Program-made: the position numbers and the translations under genes
Shown: piece by piece, positions 39,256-48,607 of the stretch
Numbering within the stretch: the first letter of the stretch is position 1
Layout of the letters: each line of letters starts with the position of its first letter
Notes under the pieces: model-generated
Database searches by the model: none
Seen by the model: the letters and a program-made list of their open reading frames with translations, nothing else
Told to the model about the DNA's origin: nothing
Source of the DNA: Saccharomycodes ludwigii
Taxonomy: Eukaryota; Ascomycota; Saccharomycetes; Saccharomycodales; Saccharomycodaceae
NCBI RefSeq assembly: GCF_020623625.1
Contig: NC_060204.1
Coordinates: 248,001-312,000, forward strand
DNA length: 64,000 bases
Reading direction: 5' to 3'

Positions 39256-39792
39256 CTACCAGTCTGTTGTTTGATGATCTGAGTTTAACAAGTCCTCGTT
39301 GCTCTTTTCATTTGTACCAGCAGTTTCTGTATGGTCTTGTATATAACCCTTAATTTCGCCACTAATTCTTTTATCTATAAGAACTATATTTTCATATTCT
39401 AATTTGTTAGACTTATTGCTTTTATTCCATATAATTAATATGGTTCTAAATTTATTTCTAATCTTATTAATTTCCGATTCATAAATTTTAACACTAGAAG
39501 AAGAATTGTCTAGAGTCAATTGTTCAATAGTTTTTATGACTTGTTGGCAATGTTTGACTAAGGTTGTTTGTTTTGGTTCTGTCTCTTTGGGCAACATTGA
39601 TATAATCAAACTGCATATACTTTGAATCTGACCTATATTATGGAATCTTTGAAACCCAACTTGAAGACCATATTGTTTTCCCTCATAATAGTTTTTTTCT
39701 AAGTTTTCGTTTCGACCTTCTTCATATCCTTCTTTGTAAGAAACCTCTTCTAAATTAAATAAAAGATTATCATCGTAATCGTCTATGCACAT
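39256..39792 (-). CDS. LTO1: Lto1, adaptor for Fe-S cluster insertion into Rli1
   Basis: 178 residues (S. cerevisiae YNL260C is 198). Lto1 with Yae1 links the cytosolic Fe-S targeting complex to the ribosome-recycling ABC protein Rli1. The deca-GX3 motif is clear: Gly22, 26, 38, 42 and 46 in YKEGYEEGRNENLEKNYYEGKQ and following residues. The protein ends ...TTDW. A C-terminal Trp preceded by an acidic residue is the known signal that docks Lto1 on the CIA targeting complex, so function is likely conserved. It is convergent with LIN1 and upstream of ATX1 in the same gene order as S. cerevisiae. Confidence 0.88.
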   Translation of the reverse strand: MCIDDYDDNLLFNLEEVSYKEGYEEGRNENLEKNYYEGKQYGLQVGFQRFHNIGQIQSICSLIISMLPKETEPKQTTLVKHCQQVIKTIEQLTLDNSSSSVKIYESEINKIRNKFRTILIIWNKSNKSNKLEYENIVLIDKRISGEIKGYIQDHTETAGTNEKSNEDLLNSDHQTTDW

Positions 39793-40151
39793 TGTTTATT
39801 TTATTTGATATATGTTATTTTTATTTAATTGACTGATTGATTAGTAGTTTGAATTAGGAACGAGATAATGAGTAGATGTTAACTACATGGTAAAGAAATG
39901 ATGAATAAAAAAGAAAGGGTAATTTCGAGAAAGTAGAATAGTTTTATTTTTTTTTTTTAAAAAAAAAGAAGGGAAAAAAAAAAGATAAATTTATAGTGAA
40001 AAAGTGCATACAAGATATTTTCTGAGTAATAAAATATTAAAAAAAAAAAAATAATAATAATAATAGTATGTTATAGCTCTTTGTTACATAATTTCTTAAA
40101 TATAAACAACCAAGTAATAAATATATTTCTTATAAAAGTAACTCAATTCAT
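39793..40151. other. Intergenic region between ATX1 end and LTO1 start
   Basis: 359 bp holding the LTO1 promoter and ATX1 3' end. A/T-rich with A runs near 39959-39984 and 40040-40052. Nothing distinct was seen. Confidence 0.5.
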
Positions 40152-40370
40152 TTATAAAGTATTACCGCTTTTAACCTCCTTACCAGTCTTTTTAATCTTT
40201 TCTAAAATAGTCTCATATGGTAAAGAACTGTAAACATCAACCGTTTGTTTTTCAAGTGAGATATCAACTTTTGAAACTTCTGGTTGCAATTTAGTTAAAA
40301 CTTTGTTAATGGCATTGGAGCAGCCTTGGCATGACATAACAACATTAAATTGATAGTGGTTAGTGGACAT
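40152..40370 (-). CDS. ATX1: Cytosolic copper chaperone Atx1
   Basis: 72 residues, the full length of the family (73 in S. cerevisiae). Atx1 carries Cu(I) to the Golgi ATPase Ccc2, which loads Fet3 for iron uptake. The ferredoxin-like fold shows the metal site M-x-C-x-x-C as MSCQGC, with Cys14 and Cys17. The basic C-terminal motif KKTGKEVKSG, which docks with Ccc2, is conserved. It follows DSL1 on the same strand, 300 bp downstream, as in S. cerevisiae. Confidence 0.96.
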   Translation of the reverse strand: MSTNHYQFNVVMSCQGCSNAINKVLTKLQPEVSKVDISLEKQTVDVYSSLPYETILEKIKKTGKEVKSGNTL

Positions 40371-40670
40371 TTTACGTTCTAGGTGTGTGTGTATGTGAGG
40401 GTTGAATTCTATATATTTGAACTTTCTGTTAGAAGATGAAATTAGAAAAAAAAAAAAAATATAAAAATATAAAAAAGGACAAATAAAAAATGAATCATTT
40501 TCTTTCTCTTTTATTTTATTTATAACTTATTTAAAATGCACCTGATTTCTTTTTAAGCGTTGGAAACAAAATAAATTATAACCAAGTAATCTTAAACCAC
40601 GTGATTATTTGGTACCTTTTAAGCTAAAAAACAAAAATATATCTATATAAACTTTTCCTCTTTTCTTCTT
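40371..40670. promoter_or_regulatory. ATX1 promoter region with ATCACGTG site
   Basis: 300 bp between DSL1 end and ATX1 start. ATCACGTG (minus strand, 40598-40605) is a perfect Cbf1-type site (RTCACRTG), 228 bp upstream of ATX1. TGCACC at 40535-40540 is short of the TGCACCC core used by iron regulator Aft1, so I do not call an iron site. Confidence 0.5.
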
Positions 40671-43163
40671 TCAAAATTCTCCTCTTAAAGTACGAATTTC
40701 ATCAATGCAATCTTTCCTCATGTCAGTGTCAGCAAATAACAATACAACCCAAGTAATCAATTCATCTGTTTCAAATAAATAAAAATCTCCATTATAAAAA
40801 TTATCCATTATATCCTTTAATCGAGCAACTAATAATTGACCAACCATTTTAAACTTTAATTTCAATTCCTCAAGTTTAACCCCCATATTGTTGGCAATAA
40901 AATTATTTGTACCATTTAATATCAACGAAATAAATTCCGATAAATTTTCAGAAGATTTCTCACTGATCGCATCCCAGCCTAGTATTTGTTTTGTAATACA
41001 CGTATTAAAAATAAAATATAAAATCTCATAGTAAATTTTACCCCTTTGGGCTTTATTCCCCAATTTCAGTAATTTACCATCAATTATTGTATGAATGTAT
41101 GGTAATAATTTTTCAATGGTAGTAGTCCAATCCGGTTCTGTCTCATCATGTCGTATGATAAGCAATTGTTCATCAATATACTCTTTGATCTTTTTCTCAA
41201 TGATTTTGATTTTCGATTCTAATGACATGCTAACTAAGTCCTCCAACTGAGTTATATTACACTTTTTTCGTAAATAATATAAAATATATTCCATATCATT
41301 AATAAATTGTACCCAATTGTTACCATCGTTATACTGTAAATTACAAATAGCAAAAAAAGAAGTTTGTAATAGACTTAATTTGTAATTAACACCATAGATA
41401 TCTACGGTGTTGTTATTTTCATCTGATGAGGATATAAAGTTCTCCTTTAATAAATCGCTATTCATAGAATCCCAAACTCTTATAAAATGTTTCGGAATAT
41501 TTGTAACTTCAAACGCATCAGTCACAGTGACGTATGTCTTATTGGCACCATCGTTATTTTTAGTGATAGTGATATCACCAACCTCTTCCTCTTCGTCATT
41601 AAAGTTTAGGTCCACTTCAGATCCCCAGCCATCTTCACTATCATCTTCGGTGTCTTTAAGATTACCTGTATCATTATTACTATTAACATTAATCTCATTG
41701 GTGCTTTTTCTCTCCTCTATATCATCTAAATTCAGTTCATCATCCCACGCAGAACCCCAATCGTCCTCCTCAAGGTTGTTTTGATCTTCCACATTTTTAT
41801 TAGCATGTCCTCTCCCTATATGTTTATTATCTATGGAGCTGACATTACCGCTAGTCTTGTCCCCTGTGACGTTTCTTTCTATTTCATAAGAAATTTCGAT
41901 CAGTGTTTTCTCATTGATTATGTTATCGTCAGCTTTATCGAAAAAACTTCTAAGTTCTTCAAATTTCTGCTGAATAAGTTGATCCAATATAACTTGTTTA
42001 TACACTTTTTCATCTTTTAACAATAAACTTAGGTTAGTTTTCGAATTACCACAAAGTGTTAATATTGAAGATTTTTTCCCCTCCTCTTGTGAGAGTAGTT
42101 TTTGCAAGTTTAATAAAAGTGCATTATGATGTTCGGCATCATTTCCAACTTTTAATATTTCTTTAATATTGAGTTTTATGAATTTTTCCAATTCCTTCTG
42201 GAAAAGTGTAGAAACCGGTTCGAAAAAAGCCATTAATTTACTATCCCACCCAATTAGTGAATCAACAAATTGAACCATATTAATAAAGCTGGTTAAATAA
42301 TCTTGAAGACTCAAGTTTTCAGCAGACTCGATCAGTTTTAAATCAAGACGTTCGTCACCGGTAGTAGTTAGCTCAACTTGAATTTTGGAACTAAATAAAA
42401 AACATTTAACAAATTTGTTTAGAATGGGTGAAAGTTGTAAATAGGTAGTTATTAAATGGTCCAATCTTTTTAAGCATTCTTCAACCTTCGAAGTTTCTGT
42501 AATTGAAGTAATAAACCAAATTTTTAAAGTGGAATCAGGACCATTGTACGCGATTGGATTCTTGGTGGCAATACTTTCTTGCGATTCTAATAAAGTTTTG
42601 ACCATAAATTCATTTAATTCTTTTAAATGTAATTCATTATTTCCAATACTGCGGTTAATATTTAACACTTTAGTATTGGCGTCCACGTCACGAATTACAA
42701 TTAATCTATTGTACATATTTTCCAACAAGGTTAAAAAGTCTAGATGTAATGAGTCAATTTTATTAGAAATGGATTTGGGCAAAGTGGGTTTAATTTGATA
42801 ACTATTGGTTTCCGCCAAATTTAATAATTTATTAAATTGATTGACCAAATTTTTTAATGTGTAATAACAATTTTCAAATTCACTTAATTTTAAATTTGTT
42901 TGAAATTCATTCAATGACTGATTGATGGTTTTCAATAGGAGTAATTGATCAATTTCTGCAATATATTCAGAATCCTGGTTTTTCAATCTATCCAAATCTT
43001 CAGGGGAGGTGATTGAGGGTGTATTATCAACGGTAGGGCCAAACACTTGGTTATAATTTTTATCATTCTTAATAGCCAATTGCAGCGAATTTTGATCTGA
43101 TAGAATTGACAACAATTCGTGATTCAATTGATCAATCCTGTCCTTAATATTTTTTTCACTCAT
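40671..43163 (-). CDS. DSL1: Dsl1, ER tethering-complex subunit
   Basis: 830 residues (754 in S. cerevisiae). Dsl1, Sec39 and Tip20 form the ER tether that captures COPI vesicles for Golgi-to-ER retrieval. The N-terminal half is helical, as in CATCHR-family tethers. The central acidic segment (~455-525) holds tryptophan motifs that bind the COPI coat: DDWGSAWDDELNLDD (~464) and DGWGSEVDLNF (~509). The C-terminal part returns to a helical fold (NYKLSLLQTSFFAICNLQYN onward). The extra length lies in Asn/Asp/Ser-rich linkers. Place and strand between ATX1 and SIP3 match S. cerevisiae. Confidence 0.92.
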   Translation of the reverse strand: MSEKNIKDRIDQLNHELLSILSDQNSLQLAIKNDKNYNQVFGPTVDNTPSITSPEDLDRLKNQDSEYIAEIDQLLLLKTINQSLNEFQTNLKLSEFENCYYTLKNLVNQFNKLLNLAETNSYQIKPTLPKSISNKIDSLHLDFLTLLENMYNRLIVIRDVDANTKVLNINRSIGNNELHLKELNEFMVKTLLESQESIATKNPIAYNGPDSTLKIWFITSITETSKVEECLKRLDHLITTYLQLSPILNKFVKCFLFSSKIQVELTTTGDERLDLKLIESAENLSLQDYLTSFINMVQFVDSLIGWDSKLMAFFEPVSTLFQKELEKFIKLNIKEILKVGNDAEHHNALLLNLQKLLSQEEGKKSSILTLCGNSKTNLSLLLKDEKVYKQVILDQLIQQKFEELRSFFDKADDNIINEKTLIEISYEIERNVTGDKTSGNVSSIDNKHIGRGHANKNVEDQNNLEEDDWGSAWDDELNLDDIEERKSTNEINVNSNNDTGNLKDTEDDSEDGWGSEVDLNFNDEEEEVGDITITKNNDGANKTYVTVTDAFEVTNIPKHFIRVWDSMNSDLLKENFISSSDENNNTVDIYGVNYKLSLLQTSFFAICNLQYNDGNNWVQFINDMEYILYYLRKKCNITQLEDLVSMSLESKIKIIEKKIKEYIDEQLLIIRHDETEPDWTTTIEKLLPYIHTIIDGKLLKLGNKAQRGKIYYEILYFIFNTCITKQILGWDAISEKSSENLSEFISLILNGTNNFIANNMGVKLEELKLKFKMVGQLLVARLKDIMDNFYNGDFYLFETDELITWVVLLFADTDMRKDCIDEIRTLRGEF

Positions 43164-44390
43164 ATAGCTAATATATATTTAGGTGTATACTGTTGTTTGG
43201 TTGGTTGTTATTCAAGATTTTGATTTTAGTTACGAAAAAAGATCAATATTTTTTTTTTTTTAATTAGCAGTGATTTTTATCTTATTTTTAAGATGAAAAA
43301 GACATTTTAGTTTATGTAACCCGGATATGTTAATAACGACCAAGAATTTCCGAAGCTTTCTTTTTTTCACTGCGAAAATAAAAAGGGAAAAACACGAACG
43401 TGCAAAGTGATATACAAATTGTAAACCACAGTCAAAAGCACGTGATCTGCACCAAGACAAATAATATTAAAAAGAAAGAGATAGAAAATAGAATAACACA
43501 CAAATCGCAGAGTTGTGTAGGAAAAGTCAGATAATATCTTGATGAATGTTGGATAGGAAAATATTTATCGATCATATAGATTCTGAGTGAGCTGAGAAAT
43601 AAATTATCATCATGTAACATACAATGTCATTGCTGTTATTCTATCCCACACAAGGCTGGTGCTACAGAATTAAAAAAAAAAAAAAAAAAAAACTAAGTAA
43701 CCTTACTCAAAGCTCTTTTTTTTTTTTTTTTATTGTGATGTGTAACTGCTTATTGAAGAGTAAACAATCAACAGCCAATAAATGTGGTCAAAGTCAACAC
43801 ACTTTTGTTTGTGTGGCCCTGACAACTTTAAAAATTGGTATTGATCTATTTTGCCTTTCACTCTTCTTTCTTTCTTACACTCCCTTCTTCTTACATTTCA
43901 AAGGTATATTACCAGTTTGTATCACAGTATTGCTTAAAACAAGCTGTATTTATACAAAGCATAATCTGAAAAAAAATGAAAAAAAATAGAAAAAAAATGA
44001 AAAAAAATAGAAAAAAATAAAAAAAAATAAAAGAGAATAAAATAAAAAAAATATTTTCAACACCATGTACAACTTACCCGCTTGTTTTACATATATTTTC
44101 CCTAAAGGGCTTTTTTTTTTTTTTTTAAAAAAAGCTTGGAAATATTGCTTAGAATTAATATATCTACTGTATCAACCCAATATATATTCGTATCAATTAC
44201 AAATCCAACACCTAACTTTCTAATCCATAACAAAAGTTATAAAACTACCAGCTATTTTTTTTAACAATGGTAGTTCTCTAACAATCTTATCACAAAAGAC
44301 TACAATTTTGGCACATTTCTTTCTTACTTTATATCAAGTTTAAAAATTGCATAAATTTAAATATATTGAGAAAAAAAAAAAAAAATATCA
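43164..44390. promoter_or_regulatory. 1.2-kb intergenic region: DSL1 promoter and SIP3 3' region
   Basis: ATCACGTG (minus strand, 43439-43446) lies 276 bp upstream of DSL1 and is a perfect Cbf1-type site. TTACCCG (44074-44080) is a Reb1-type site. Poly(A)/poly(T) runs lie near 43672-43692 and 43716-43730, and an imperfect A8-TAG/A8-TG tandem at 43970-44040. An open frame at 43624-43989 (121 codons) is homopolymer-rich with no family likeness and is not called. Confidence 0.5.
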
Positions 44391-47300
44391 TCACAATAAT
44401 CCTAATTTTAAATCACCATTCTTATCATAAATATTTTCAATCTCAGTACAATACTCTTTTAAAGATTCATTATCGGCTATTTTTCTAGGAAAATTCTCTT
44501 TTGCTGCTTTACATTGACTGTACTCATGTATCACAAAATTATTAAAATCCCCTTTAACCATTTCACCTTCCATCGTAGATAATATTTTCAATTCAACTAG
44601 TAAATCATTTCTTCTTTTGGCTATTTGATACCTCATATCTTTATATTTCCTATCATAAGCAGGAGTGTTAATAAATCTCTTGTAAACCATCTCAGTACCA
44701 TTGTTTTTACCACCAGTGGAAATCAAACTATCGGTCAACAAGTCCAAGTCTTCTAAATAAATCGCCCTTTTCATAGATACATTTTTAGTACAAGTAGAAA
44801 CTACATTCTGCGCCTTTTTGACACTCCAGTACGATAACGTGGCTCTGCTACTCAAGTATAAATTCATTGCTATGGAAAGAAGCAACAATAAAACAACTGA
44901 TTTCTTCAAATATGTTAGATTGGTACAAAGTATCCCAATCCCTCTTATAATTTTTTGGACCGTAATGAATAACCATGTCACTAAACTGTATGCATACCAT
45001 CTAAATAATACTCGTAACACAACTCTAAAAGTAAATTTTAAAGTAGGCTTATCATCATTAGGCAATTGTTGTTCTTGTTGTTCGGTGTTGTCACTACTTT
45101 CTTGGCCAGTTATTCTACCACCCAACTTAACAGATTTAACATATTGACCATGGTTGCCCATAATCCTATAATAATGATTAATTTCATGCTTTAATAAATG
45201 TCTATCTTCAATGGCAAATCTTTCCAAAACTTTAACAAACAGATTCCTCATAAAGGACGACACACCACCAGTGGTACTTGTAGCTGGTGCTTTGTCACAA
45301 TACTTCAACGTGTAGTATACGTTCAAACTACTTTTTTTACGCCTGCTCTCATCTCGTGGTACTTCCGTAATTATATAGGTAATGACAATTTTGAAAACAC
45401 CTATCAATGGAATAGACACATCTCCGTTAGAATGTTCCACCTCGCAATAGTCATCTTGCATTTTGTTGATGGTCTGAATGGCTTCCAACATTCCATCAGA
45501 CAAAACAACCGATCTACCAATATGTCTCAAAGCAAATTTCAATTTTCTCTTCAAAGAATGTGCAGTTGCAGTAGTAGGTGTCACAGTGCCATCGCCATAA
45601 TAGATCCATGGGTAAACCCTATTTTCATAGTTATCAATAGAGGCAAAACTAAAACATTTAGGAAAGCATAAAGAATTCTCTCCAAACAATATATGCATCA
45701 ATGCCTTTGGTTCAATGGGGAAATCCAGCCTAAAATGATACGTTGCTTTAGCAGCAACTTCTTGTTGTCTAATTTTCAACTCCGCCTCCTTGGCCGTTAA
45801 CAATTCTACCAAAGGCTGATTAGCAATTACATTATTCTGACAAATTGCAAGTGTTTGGGGTGAAACATTATCACTATTGCTATATTCAGCAACAGTGCTT
45901 CTTTTTAAATATTTTTCCTTTTCCAAGTTTTCCAGCTGTAAATCCTCGTATTTCTTATCAATCGATCCCAACTTTAGTATTATTTGCCTTTCATCCAGTG
46001 GTTTATCGGTAATACTAGCATTAATCACCAAGGCTTGCAATTTTTCTGTAAGTATATTGATCCGTTGGTCTGTTGCTGATATCTTTCTTATTCTGGTCTT
46101 CATGACTAACCCAGTGTCCTTATATATATTTATTGTATCCTGGTCTTTAGACACTTCACAAGAAACAATATCTTTGATATCTCTTCTGATCAAGCAGATG
46201 AACCCGGTCGAATTTAAATAAAAATAAATGTCGTGCAACGTAACAAAACAGGTTCCTGAAAAATCTTGCTTGTTATTGGGCGAAAGAGCGCATTGAAACT
46301 TTAACAACAATCTGTCATTGATAATGCAAAATAAACATTTAAATTGCAAGTCGTCATTTATTAAATTTTGAGGATAATACTCTGGATATTCAATGGGCTT
46401 GCCCACTGTTTTGTAACTCGTAGATGCATACCTTGCTGGATCTTTAGAACCATAGTCCATCAAACAAAAAGTATTCCAATTAACACTGCCCCATAAATTG
46501 GCGGTGATTGCATCCGGTATATCTTTATAAGGATTGAAAAATGTTGATAATATGCTTAATTTCGTTAATTTAGTTAGAATAGGTGTTTTCAACGTTGGCA
46601 TTTGGAAAGCCCCATATTTATTATAAACTACATCGCCATATTCGTTTAGCTCAGCACCTAATAAATCAACCAAACTTTTGCAATTGGTAGTGGTCGTGAC
46701 TTGTAAATCAACAGATGTAGTGGAAGTACATGCAAATTCTCTAAAAATAGGTGGGAACCTCATAAAAGACATCTCATATTCCTCCTTGGATATGTTCTTG
46801 GAAACCAATTTTTGTCTGCTTTCAGCAAAAGATCTAATCCAACTCTCCAATTCTTTAAATGTTTCCGCTTGGAAAGCCAAAGTGATAGCAGGAGATCCAC
46901 TGATAGCAACATCAAAACAAAATTTTCTGCTATCCTCATTTGCACTATTATATTTCACACTGGTTAACAAAACCCCAAATTTATCTGTTTCCTCCACATG
47001 TGTTTTACTAGTCGATAAGGTCAGCATACCAAATACAGACTTTCTAATGAAACACCATCTCCTAACCCAAATTGTTCTTGCTGGCATTCCAACTGAAGTC
47101 TTCAAAAATAACCAACCACTTTTGTCACCAACAGTACCGTTATTTTTATTAAGGGGATGGTCTGGGCTTAGTTGCGCAGAAGCACTAGGCGCTTTAGGTG
47201 CCTCTTTCTGTGCGTGTGTTGAAGCACAATCTTTTAACCTTGATTTGATGGTTTTGATATTATAATCTTCAATGTCTCTGCTTGGTGTAATCTGTTCAAT

Positions 47301-48152
47301 ACAAAACTCTTCAATCTGTTCTTTAGCTTTTACGATATCACCTTCTAATGATTTGTTAGCCTCTATCGAATCAAGAAACCATTTCTCAGATGCCTCAAAG
47401 TTTTTGTACGCAGTAATGTCTATATCAACATGGGACTGTGCATTTTTAGCGTTCAATACAATTTTGGGTTTTAAAGCTTTAATGAATTGGATATTATGTT
47501 CACCAAATCTATTAAACGTCATTGAAATTTCTAAAATCAAATCCAAAGACGCCTTTAAATAAAGTTTGCGAGCCTCGAACAATTGAAAGGCATCCTCTCT
47601 AATTGTAGAGGGATCTACACCTTGATATTTAGCTGCCTGGTACTTATTTAAAAATGAATCGTATTTGGTTTGGTAATAGTCAAAGTTTTTCCGTTTTTCT
47701 CTGTAAGGTTTGATGACTTCAGTCAATAACATTAGCAATTCATTCAAATAGGATTCAGGGTTTCCTTCTAAAACCTGGAATATCTGAGACGTTACATCTC
47801 TTAAGGATCTTTCGAAATCATTGATCAATTCAGGAGTGGTTTCAGTACCATCTAACATTCCAGATTCAACAAATCTTGTGGGAGGTAAGATTTGTGATTG
47901 TAAAGTTAAGTAAACCTGTTTAAAATCATTAAATCCATCTCTGTACTTTCCTTTACTAAATTTGGAGGTGTTATCCAACCAAGTTTCGATATATTCAATT
48001 TGTGAATGGAAAAAATTTACATTTGCTCGAAAAGAAGGAGAATCCAATGATGCTTCTTTAAAACCGACAGATATTAGTTTTAAAACATGAAGTGTTTTGT
48101 TGTTATCAGAATCAACGGTGGAAATGGTATTGACGTTCTTTTCTTCAACCAT
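44391..48152 (-). CDS. SIP3: Sip3/Lam3-type sterol transporter with BAR, PH and VASt domains
   Basis: 1253 residues (1229 in S. cerevisiae). Sip3/Lam3 belongs to the Lam/GRAMD family, ER proteins at membrane contact sites that move or sense sterol. An N-terminal BAR-like helical region (~1-290) is followed by a PH domain (~343-450: GDKSGWLFLKTS..RTIWVRRWCFI.. to KELESWIRSFAE). The VASt lipid-binding domain is at ~803-1010 (YHFRLDFPIEPKALMHILFG, RHLLKHEINHYY). Two hydrophobic segments near 1047-1065 and 1082-1098 (SVVLLLLLSIAMNLYL) anchor it, and a ~155-residue tail follows. A single Sip3/Ysp1 gene is expected in a lineage without the whole-genome duplication. It is tandem with DSL1 as in S. 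cerevisiae. Confidence 0.93.
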   Translation of the reverse strand: MVEEKNVNTISTVDSDNNKTLHVLKLISVGFKEASLDSPSFRANVNFFHSQIEYIETWLDNTSKFSKGKYRDGFNDFKQVYLTLQSQILPPTRFVESGMLDGTETTPELINDFERSLRDVTSQIFQVLEGNPESYLNELLMLLTEVIKPYREKRKNFDYYQTKYDSFLNKYQAAKYQGVDPSTIREDAFQLFEARKLYLKASLDLILEISMTFNRFGEHNIQFIKALKPKIVLNAKNAQSHVDIDITAYKNFEASEKWFLDSIEANKSLEGDIVKAKEQIEEFCIEQITPSRDIEDYNIKTIKSRLKDCASTHAQKEAPKAPSASAQLSPDHPLNKNNGTVGDKSGWLFLKTSVGMPARTIWVRRWCFIRKSVFGMLTLSTSKTHVEETDKFGVLLTSVKYNSANEDSRKFCFDVAISGSPAITLAFQAETFKELESWIRSFAESRQKLVSKNISKEEYEMSFMRFPPIFREFACTSTTSVDLQVTTTTNCKSLVDLLGAELNEYGDVVYNKYGAFQMPTLKTPILTKLTKLSILSTFFNPYKDIPDAITANLWGSVNWNTFCLMDYGSKDPARYASTSYKTVGKPIEYPEYYPQNLINDDLQFKCLFCIINDRLLLKFQCALSPNNKQDFSGTCFVTLHDIYFYLNSTGFICLIRRDIKDIVSCEVSKDQDTINIYKDTGLVMKTRIRKISATDQRINILTEKLQALVINASITDKPLDERQIILKLGSIDKKYEDLQLENLEKEKYLKRSTVAEYSNSDNVSPQTLAICQNNVIANQPLVELLTAKEAELKIRQQEVAAKATYHFRLDFPIEPKALMHILFGENSLCFPKCFSFASIDNYENRVYPWIYYGDGTVTPTTATAHSLKRKLKFALRHIGRSVVLSDGMLEAIQTINKMQDDYCEVEHSNGDVSIPLIGVFKIVITYIITEVPRDESRRKKSSLNVYYTLKYCDKAPATSTTGGVSSFMRNLFVKVLERFAIEDRHLLKHEINHYYRIMGNHGQYVKSVKLGGRITGQESSDNTEQQEQQLPNDDKPTLKFTFRVVLRVLFRWYAYSLVTWLFITVQKIIRGIGILCTNLTYLKKSVVLLLLLSIAMNLYLSSRATLSYWSVKKAQNVVSTCTKNVSMKRAIYLEDLDLLTDSLISTGGKNNGTEMVYKRFINTPAYDRKYKDMRYQIAKRRNDLLVELKILSTMEGEMVKGDFNNFVIHEYSQCKAAKENFPRKIADNESLKEYCTEIENIYDKNGDLKLGLL

Positions 48153-48607
48153 TATACCTTTATTTTTTTTGTTTTTTTTTGTTTGTTTTGTTATTGACTG
48201 TTTAATCGAGTTGAAGAGTAAAAATGATAGTGACCTGGAAATAACTAGCTAGTTAAAAACAAATAATAAAAAAATAAGAATAGAATTGGAAAAAATGAGA
48301 TCAAAAGTACAAAATTTGTTTTACGAACATAGAAAAACCAAAAAAATATAAAAACCGCATAATTTCAAGTTTTTCTTTTCAGGTGCTTTTAAGCGAAACA
48401 AAAAAAAAAAAAAAAAATTATTCCTGTTGTTACTGTGCCATAATTTCTCATGATAATAAAATGTTATATAATCTAACGTCGAAACCAATCACGTGAATCT
48501 TCTCTTTATATATATATATATATGTATATATATTTATCCCCCCCCCCCCCCCCCCCTTTATAAGCACACCTCTAAAGAATAGACAAAAGAAGACATGCTA
48601 CCAATAG
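48153..48607. promoter_or_regulatory. SIP3 promoter and TGL2 3' region
   Basis: 455 bp. ATCACGTG (48488-48495) is a perfect Cbf1-type site 336 bp upstream of SIP3. A TATATA-rich stretch (48505-48533) may direct 3'-end formation of TGL2. The C19 tract (48538-48556) is listed separately. An A17-18 run lies near 48400-48417. Confidence 0.5.
48538..48556. repeat. 19-nt C tract (G tract on the TGL2 strand)
   Basis: Nineteen consecutive C residues on the plus strand, the only long G/C homopolymer I saw in the window. On the minus strand it begins 52 nt past the TGL2 stop codon, before TATATA-type polyadenylation signals, so the TGL2 mRNA probably carries it as G19 in its 3' UTR. Confidence 0.85.

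Noticed and set aside
40535-40540. Aft1-type iron response site before ATX1
   Set aside because: TGCACC is followed by T, so the TGCACCC core is incomplete.
43624-43989. 121-codon open frame in the gap between DSL1 and SIP3
   Set aside because: Its protein is dominated by Lys, Phe and Leu runs from A/T homopolymers, has no recognisable domain, and overlaps the DSL1 promoter region.
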